DNA of 64,000 bases from Polytrichum commune (lineage: Eukaryota > Streptophyta > Polytrichopsida > Polytrichales > Polytrichaceae): contig OX485806.1 of NCBI GenBank assembly GCA_950295325.1, forward strand, positions 49,161,169-49,225,168, read 5' to 3'. Position numbers and translations under genes: made by a program. Below are positions 58,150 through 64,000 of the stretch, piece by piece. Numbering within the stretch: the first letter of the stretch is position 1; the number at the start of each line of letters is the position of its first letter. Under the pieces are notes generated by a model that was not told the origin of the DNA, searched no databases, and saw only the letters and a list, made by a program, of their open reading frames with translations.

Positions 58150-59220
58150 TGATTTGATTTGCATAGGTTATAGCCAAGGTAACTCTTACAACAATCCGCA
58201 TCTGCAAGGCAATATCAATTTTTTTTTCATGACAGGCAAGTGCAAGGGTTCCAACCCAACCAACATGGAGGCAATGGACAACAACCTTCCCATGGAAACC
58301 AAGGCTACAACCATGATACCAACTGGAACCAATGATTCAATAGAGATGACCGTAACCTAAATTCTGGTCGTAACCAAAATAAAATTAGGGGTCAAGCCCG
58401 ACTGGGTCATCCTCATCAACCAAATTTCCAAAACGCTCGGTATGTCGACGTGAATTCCATGGACCCAATGGGCAATAGTGATCCAATCTTCCAGATAACA
58501 CTCGTTGTACTACACGAGCATAAGCCAATGGTCTTCTCTACTCTTCTTATGGGGTTGGAAAAAGAAACGGTAGATGCCGAAGTTATGACTAGAGCCCAAC
58601 GGTTAGTCAACCCCCCTATATAACACATGGTGGACCCCCTACTTTCTTGGATGGATCACCAAACTTTGTTCAATTGAACAAGGTCATTAACTCCGCCATT
58701 CAAGATGCCCTCAATGAACCCCTTCTTAACAAACCCTCTACTGAGGCAGTACCATTGGTAGAATCTGATGAAGATGAAGATGACGACGATTTGTACCGGT
58801 TTGTGGACATCTTAGAGAATAGATCAGATGGACCTTTGAAACCAAAACCTCCATATTCATCCCTTCTTCTAAACAAGACCAAGTGTGCACAAAAAAAAAC
58901 TTAAAAATGTAAGAAGAAGGGTGCGTGACTTTGACAAATAGGAGAAGGAAAAAAAATTGAAATTTTCTATCACAAAGCAATTATATAGGGCCAAAATGGA
59001 ACGACAAATGAGTAGGGTCACTTCATGTGACATCAAAGACACTGCACGCGTACTAGAATTTCCTGCAATAGAAAAAAATGAAAATGTTGAAATCGAGACG
59101 CAACATAACAAACAACCCTTCATTTTTGGAAATGATGATGATAAACGAGTGAGCAACACTACCAACGATATGTCTGACGTAGAATAAGAAAGAGAATGTA
59201 CTTCCATTTACAATGCACCG
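58150..59220 (+). pseudogene. Unrecognised coding remnants upstream of the ParB-like paralogue
   Basis: Several broken frames in one direction are visible. The first is Q/N/G-rich (HGGNGQQPSHGNQGYNHD near 58260-58310), followed by FQNARYVDVNSMDPMGNSD (58425-58480) and LGLEK-type sequence. Then comes 58647-58904, with an acidic run (ESDEDEDDDDLYRFVDILEN), and 58957-59187 (IKDTARVLEFPAIEKNENVE), running to a possible 5' splice site at 59221 (CCGGTAAGT). These may be upstream exons of the ParB-like gene or a retrotransposon gag remnant; I cannot decide. Confidence 0.3.
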
Positions 59221-59379
59221 GTAAGTTTTTGATGGTGTTATGTATAGATGAGGCAATTTCCAATTGATATCACCTCCTCAACCCCATTGGATTACCTACC
59301 TCTTCTTTGCCTATTCTATGTCGATATTATAGCCGTTGTCCCAATTTTCTTGTATATTTGTCTCTTGAAAAAAAATTGT

Positions 59380-60235
59380 GAAATAGGGGTTTCGGTACGA
59401 AAACCCTATTCCACAATATTTTTTTCAAAAAATATACTTCTAAGTAAATAATTTTGTTGACATCATAGTCGGTGTCCTCATTTCTTTTCCAGGTTTATTC
59501 TTGAAAAACATTTGTGGAATAAGGGTTTCGGTACCCAAACCCTTATTCCACAACTTTTCTTCAAACAATATACTTCTCAGTAGATAATTTTATGTTGACG
59601 CCATAGCCGGTGTCTTCATTTTTTTCTTTTTTTATTCTTAAAAAAAAATTTGTGGAATAGGGGTTTCCGTACCGAAACCCCTATTTCACAACTTTCTTTC
59701 AAACAATATATTTCTCATTCAATAATATCATGTTGACACCATAGCCGGTGTCTTCATTTTTTTTCCATGTTCATTCTTGAAAGAGAATTGTCGTATAGGA
59801 ATTTCGGTACCGAAACCCCTATTCCAGAACTTTCTTTCAAAAAAACGTTTTGGTCCTTCACCAATTTATTATGACACTACAATGAATGTCTTCAATTTCT
59901 TCTATGCGTATTTCTTAAAATAATGTTGTATATTAGGAGTTTCGGGACCAAAATTCCTATTTCAGAACTTTTTTTCAAGTATTAAAATTTCTTCTTGACT
60001 AATTTAATGTCTATGTTACAACTGTGGCATTTTTTTTTGTATGGCTATTTCTTGAAAGTAAGTCACGAAATAGGGCTTTCGGTACTACTCCATAGTTTCT
60101 TTTAGAAGAAGTACTTCTAATTTGTCAATTTCAAGTACAGGGGTTAGCCATCTGCCTCATGTTTTACCATGTTTATTTCTAAAATAAAAGCTTTGGAATG
60201 GAGATTTCGGTGCCGAAACCCTTACTCTAAAATTT
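59380..60235 (+). repeat. ~138-bp palindrome-bearing tandem repeat (7 degenerate copies)
   Basis: Copies of a palindrome with half-site AATAGGGGTTTCGGT (KpnI-like centre) start near 59391, 59528, 59665, 59803, 59941, 60078 and 60206, spaced 137-138 bp (last step 128). Between palindromes lies 'gttgacaccatagccggtgtcttcatttttttcc', which contains a smaller GACACC/GGTGTC inverted repeat. The copies are diverged, and the arms decay more slowly near the CGG/CCG core. Confidence 0.9.
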
Positions 60236-60464
60236 ACTTGAAAATAAATATTATCTTTATCAAACTATTTAGGTGTTTTCAAGTCTATATGTGTGTTTTG
60301 TATTATATCAAAATGTTGATGGTTGTGTCAATTATACAGTCATGTAGGTGGCCTTTATTCATTCTTTCATTGAACTTTAAGTGTCAAGTATATTTCATTT
60401 TATAGTTTAGTTTATTTATTTATTTGAAGTTACTTATAATGTACATTTGATGTTTTGTTGTAGA

Positions 60465-62310
60465 ATGGATGATTATTTGTTGCATGATCTTTTTCACTTA
60501 TTATACGTTTTTCTTTGGTTGTTAATATGTATGATTACATTTTGGCAGACATCGACATTAAAGAAACATAAAAAAAAAAGTTACAATAAACAAATTTCAA
60601 CTATTAGACCAATTCTAGAATTTGATGTTCAGTTGTTGGAGAATGAATATTTCAATGGTTATAGGGAAGGTGATTGTGTTTTGTATGTTTCTATTGTCAA
60701 CGATCGTGGGGAGAATTTATGTGTAATAAATGACAAGTTGAGATCTTGTGATCCAATATGGCAACAAGTGAACGATGTTTTTGAGTAGTCACTTTCCCCA
60801 GATGAGGATTAGAAGGTTTTTAAAGATAAAATATTTTCAATATGGGAGGGTAATCACCAAGTTATAGCATGGAGACGGCACATAGATAAAGTTCATGTTG
60901 ATGAGAAAAATTAATATTATAGTGTGGATTGTATATGCCTTAATGCAATGGATGTGACTGGCATTCTCTTAGATGCCATGAATGACGTCAATAGGTTAAG
61001 CCTGAAGCCCATTGATTTCAATTTTTTTTGTCAAATGCATTGAAGATCAATCTTATATTTATAAATTTATTTTGTTGAATATCAGATCCACGGAAATTGA
61101 TCATGTGAGGATCAATTTGGTTTATAAAATCCATTGCATTTGGAGTTTTGGGACTTTGAAGCTACAAGAATTTAAATATATTTTGTCCCCTAACGATTAT
61201 GCTAAGTGCGAGAAGAAACGCCCATGGACTACATGATATTCTCTTACTGTAGACATTTTTTCAGCTTTCACCTACAATGTGAATCTTTAAAATCTGAATG
61301 TCTACATCAATTTTATGCTCTTACATTAAGTTCTTTTATTATTTTAAACTAAAAAATTTCAATGTTGTTTTCATCGTAATGTTGTAGCAGCATCAAAAGA
61401 GGCATATTATGAGGACAAAGACAACATTCTATTGGCCCAAAGATCTTCCAAGCTTGAATTGGAGGCTACAGCAAATGCGGTGAGATAAACAACCAAAGCA
61501 TATAGGTTAAAAGAATTTGATAAACTCCTTGCAATTGCGGATCCCGCAAATGGCATTGATTTTGTGAAAGAAATAAGTATTTGTATTATTTATTTGATTT
61601 TTGTGATATGTTTTGTTTCATTGTGTATTTTATATTTAAATTTATTTTAAGGTAAATGGGCATTGGAGTTCTAATCCTAAACCAAAAATGATCTTGGAGA
61701 AATTGCAAAAAATTACAACAACTCCGGTGAATGGCAAGTATAAAGTGAAATGGTTGAAGTGGTAGAATTCATCTCCGATGACACGCGAGGCTTTGCATTT
61801 CTTGCCTCCAAATTTTATAGACAATAACCTTGATTTATGGTTGGTGAAAACATCATTTTGGGCTCAGATTATATTATGAATTATAGTTGTAAATGCATTT
61901 ATGCTTATGAAAATATCATAATTAGCGTTTTTATTTGTTAAGATAGTTATTTGACATAACGTTTTATGTATGAATTCTAATTTTTAGTTGGAGGAAGGTG
62001 TCATCAATGAGTTTCATGACATTCTACCACAATTGGGTGATGTGGTTTAGAATAACGTCCTTTATGTGATTCATTGCCACCTCCTATTGTCCATAGTTTG
62101 CAATTAATTAACATGGTATGCAAAGATGACGAGTCTATTCAAAAATCTCCAACGAAATCTCGCTTGAGTGCATAAGTTTGTTGGTTTGAATGATTTTAAA
62201 ATTTTGGTTTTTCTTGTGTACTATTTAGTCTTCCACCAATTGTTTCTAACATTTTTGGATATTGCATGTAGAAAAATGAAGGATGCGATGTCCCCCCCTC
62301 ATCAATTGAT
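60465..62310 (+). pseudogene. ParB-like cargo gene paralogue, truncated and decayed
   Basis: Exon by exon it parallels 42239-47761. From 60549 it reads STIRPILEFDVQLLENEY and GYREGDCVLYVS, matching RPINEVDVARLENEF and GYRDGDRALYVS. At 60840-60872 it has IWEGNHQVIAW, the ParB-like signature. At 61085-61236 it has STEIDHVRINL, FGTLKLQEFK and LSPNDYAKCE, and near 61660-61870 KPKMILEKLQK, VKWLKW and VKTSFWAQ; LEEGVINEF follows at 61988. In-frame stops (for example 60786, 60913, 61235, 61762 and 62048) show it is dead. The methylase-like half of the larger gene is missing; recognisable similarity ends by about 62160-62310. Confidence 0.65.
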
Positions 62311-62469
62311 TATCCTTGTGTATACCGAGTCTGAGGCGATACGGTTAGTAACTGTCATTACACCTCCAAGGCGAAGTAGATCTAAACATTATGATTTTCA
62401 TATCTTGACATTCATGAATATAGAGGCAAAAGAATGTAATGTTTGTGTTTGTAATAATAAGGAGAATAA

Positions 62470-63168
62470 TAAATAATAAAATATAGATACATGAAGAGGT
62501 CTTGCACATGACTTGGTATATATGTGCACATGTTTTTTTTGTTTTTGTGTGGCAATTATCTAGTTTACCCTAAACTCTAATCACTAAGAGTGATTTGTGT
62601 GACCATTGTCTAAAATTCCTAAACCCTAATGATTTCCACAACATCATTGTTTTATAGCTTTCATCATTGTTTCAAATGTTCATATGAATTGGAGCAATCA
62701 ATTGGCAAGTTAGTTTTTGGCAGGTAACATCTGTTGATGTTTGAGCTACAAATATGTGGTAATAGGATACCAAACCCACGGTGATGGGTATGTTTCTTGA
62801 ATTTTTCTCACCCTAATCCGCTCATTAATTACTGCTCACTGCTCATATGATAGCGTTCCCTGCTTGTATCTTATCATCACTTATATTTTCCCATGCCAAT
62901 GCAGTTTACAAATGTTTATATTCCTCTTACATAAAAAAGAGTCCTTGTGAATATATAAAATCATGTCCATACATACCAATGCATATTTACAAGAACCACA
63001 TCTATACATAGTATTGTTAACACAAATCCATACAAACCATTGCAAAAAAAACTTGTGCTCCAAGTTCATATTACAAAATGAAACAATTTTTTTTCCACAT
63101 TTGTGAAATGCAATTTTTATCCATCCAATGTGCACTATGCTTACAAACACATCATACTAGACATTAAT
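62470..63168. other. Right end of second MULE-like element and spacer, no gene seen
   Basis: AT-rich. The terminal inverted repeat lies at about 62817-62860; beyond it nothing is recognised. Confidence 0.5.
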
Positions 63169-63301
63169 TGTTGCAACCCTTGCTAGTGCCCTTTAATTTC
63201 TCTTGATTGCTTTGCAACTCTAGCAAGTGTCACGAGCACTAACATGCACATCCCACACACGTGCATGGTTAGCTCCCTATATCGCGGACCTCCAAGCTCA
63301 T
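63169..63301 (+). mobile_element. 5' fragment of the TGTCGCAACC-family LTR
   Basis: Begins TGTTGCAACCCTTGCTAG and keeps the 5' hairpin (paired with CTAGCAAGTGTCACGA), then 'gcatggttagctcc', as in 25232 onward. It is cut off by the next LTR start at 63302. Confidence 0.6.
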
Positions 63302-64000
63302 TGTCAGCCCTAAACCCCCACCCTTGTGCGTCGTAGTCCGGGTGGAAGCCTAGGGCTCACATGCATTTGTTTAACACCAATGATTCCTTGGAACTTGGAT
63401 TCTTATGCCTTCCCAGTGAAATTGTCCAACACACAAGTTTTATTCAATGCCACAAGGTTCCAAGTATTTAGAAATACTCCTGTTCCTCACAGTCATTCAG
63501 AAATCACTGATCCACAATCGCACACACTATGAGCTAATGTGCTACCCTAACCCAATCCTTTTGCCTAGAAGCAACACCAATGTTACAATTGGCTTGCCTG
63601 CATCAATTCCCACACTTAACTAATAACCTAATAATTACTCAACAAAACCATTAGCACCTCACCCCTAATGTTGGCTACCCCTAACTTCTAATACTAGTTT
63701 TCATTTAGCTGATTATCCTTAAATCCAGCTTAAACCTTGCTGGACCCACCTTGTTCAATAGTGGTACATTGCCTGAGTCCAGCAACCACGGTTCTGTCAC
63801 CTCTGCCTTCGGCAACTGGGAACCGGTATGCTCTCTCGCATTCGACTGTCGTCTCAGACCCACCACTTCCTTCTGCACTCGCCAACATCAAGCTGCCTCG
63901 GAGCCAACCCACTATGGTGGCTAATGTTCAGTCCTCCTCGCCATATCTCTGCCACCTATATCGGTAACCTCCCTGTTATCCGAGTAGTTCCCTCGGCATT
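63302..64000 (+). mobile_element. LTR related to 34910-36900, truncated by the window end
   Basis: Starts TGTCAGCCCTAAACCCCCAC, with 'cgtagtccg' and a fold-back partner 'cctagggctcaca' at about 63349, paralleling the first 70 bp of the solo LTR at 34910. The later part ('cacacttaactaataacc', 'ctcaccccta') is looser. No coding frame is supported. Confidence 0.5.

Larger units (their letters stand above)
55262..62860. mobile_element. Second MULE-like element (~7.6 kb), older
   Basis: The left end GGGAAGCTATCTTATGAGCA is followed by GTGAGCGGTAA. The right end, reverse-complemented, reads GGGAACGCTATCATATGAGC followed by AGTGAGCAGTAA. Both resemble the ends of the 24-kb element (GGGAAACTTAGTAGTGTGAG). 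A convincing target duplication is not visible (left TTTGCACTAA, right TGCTTGTATC), so the exact ends may be off by a few bases. It contains a MULE-like transposase pseudogene (minus, left side) and a decayed ParB-like gene (plus, right side) preceded by a palindromic array: the same order and orientation as in the 24-kb element. Confidence 0.65.

Overview
The window looks like repeat-rich nuclear DNA of a land plant. Supporting evidence is the hAT transposase with BED and DUF659 regions, a Ty1-copia relic, chromovirus-type LTRs, split genes with GT-AG introns, TATA boxes, AATAAA signals, a short CCCTAAA-type tract and satellites. I cannot name the species; a fern, lycophyte or bryophyte is a guess from the style of the kinase-like and MULE-like genes. 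There is no obvious ordinary host gene. Nearly all recognisable coding sequence sits in or next to transposable elements, and most of it is decayed.

Layout. 1-8558: old repeats, including a Ty1-copia pol relic (minus, about 3010-4000), a 71-bp degenerate tandem repeat, a decayed LTR (4742-5366) and an unrecognised gene relic (5860-6715). 8559-22291: one complete 13.7-kb hAT element, bounded by CAGGGTTGTC inverted ends and a perfect 8-bp target duplication (TTTTTCCT). It carries a broken transposase whose DUF659 segment is inverted, plus three cargo genes: a coiled-coil gene (minus), a small acidic gene with the motif MGEERDMF (minus) and a protein-kinase-like gene (plus). 22300-29600: mostly featureless, with one 972-bp LTR. 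30183-54445: one 24.3-kb element with GAGC-rich inverted ends and a perfect 10-bp target duplication (GGTCATATGC), best read as a giant MULE. It landed in a decayed kinase-like gene whose halves flank it. It holds a second MGEERDMF gene, a SWIM zinc-finger remnant of its transposase, a nested LTR retrotransposon with a solo LTR inside it, several satellites, an eleven-exon gene with a ParB/sulfiredoxin-like motif and a DNA-methylase-like C-terminal half, a solo LTR with 5-bp target duplication, and a last unrecognised ORF. 55262-62860: a smaller, older relative with similar ends, a MULE-like transposase pseudogene interrupted by a 164-bp foldback element, and a decayed paralogue of the ParB-like gene. 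63169-64000: two truncated LTR pieces.

Main candidate for a new system: both MULE-like elements pair the ParB-like gene with a tandem array of about 138-139-bp monomers. Each monomer contains a long palindrome around the same core TCGG-NN-CCGA, although the rest of the monomer is unrelated in sequence. This arrangement resembles a ParB-type protein with clustered palindromic sites, carried by a plant transposon. The MGEERDMF gene is cargo in both the hAT element and the 24-kb MULE, so different transposon superfamilies share cargo.
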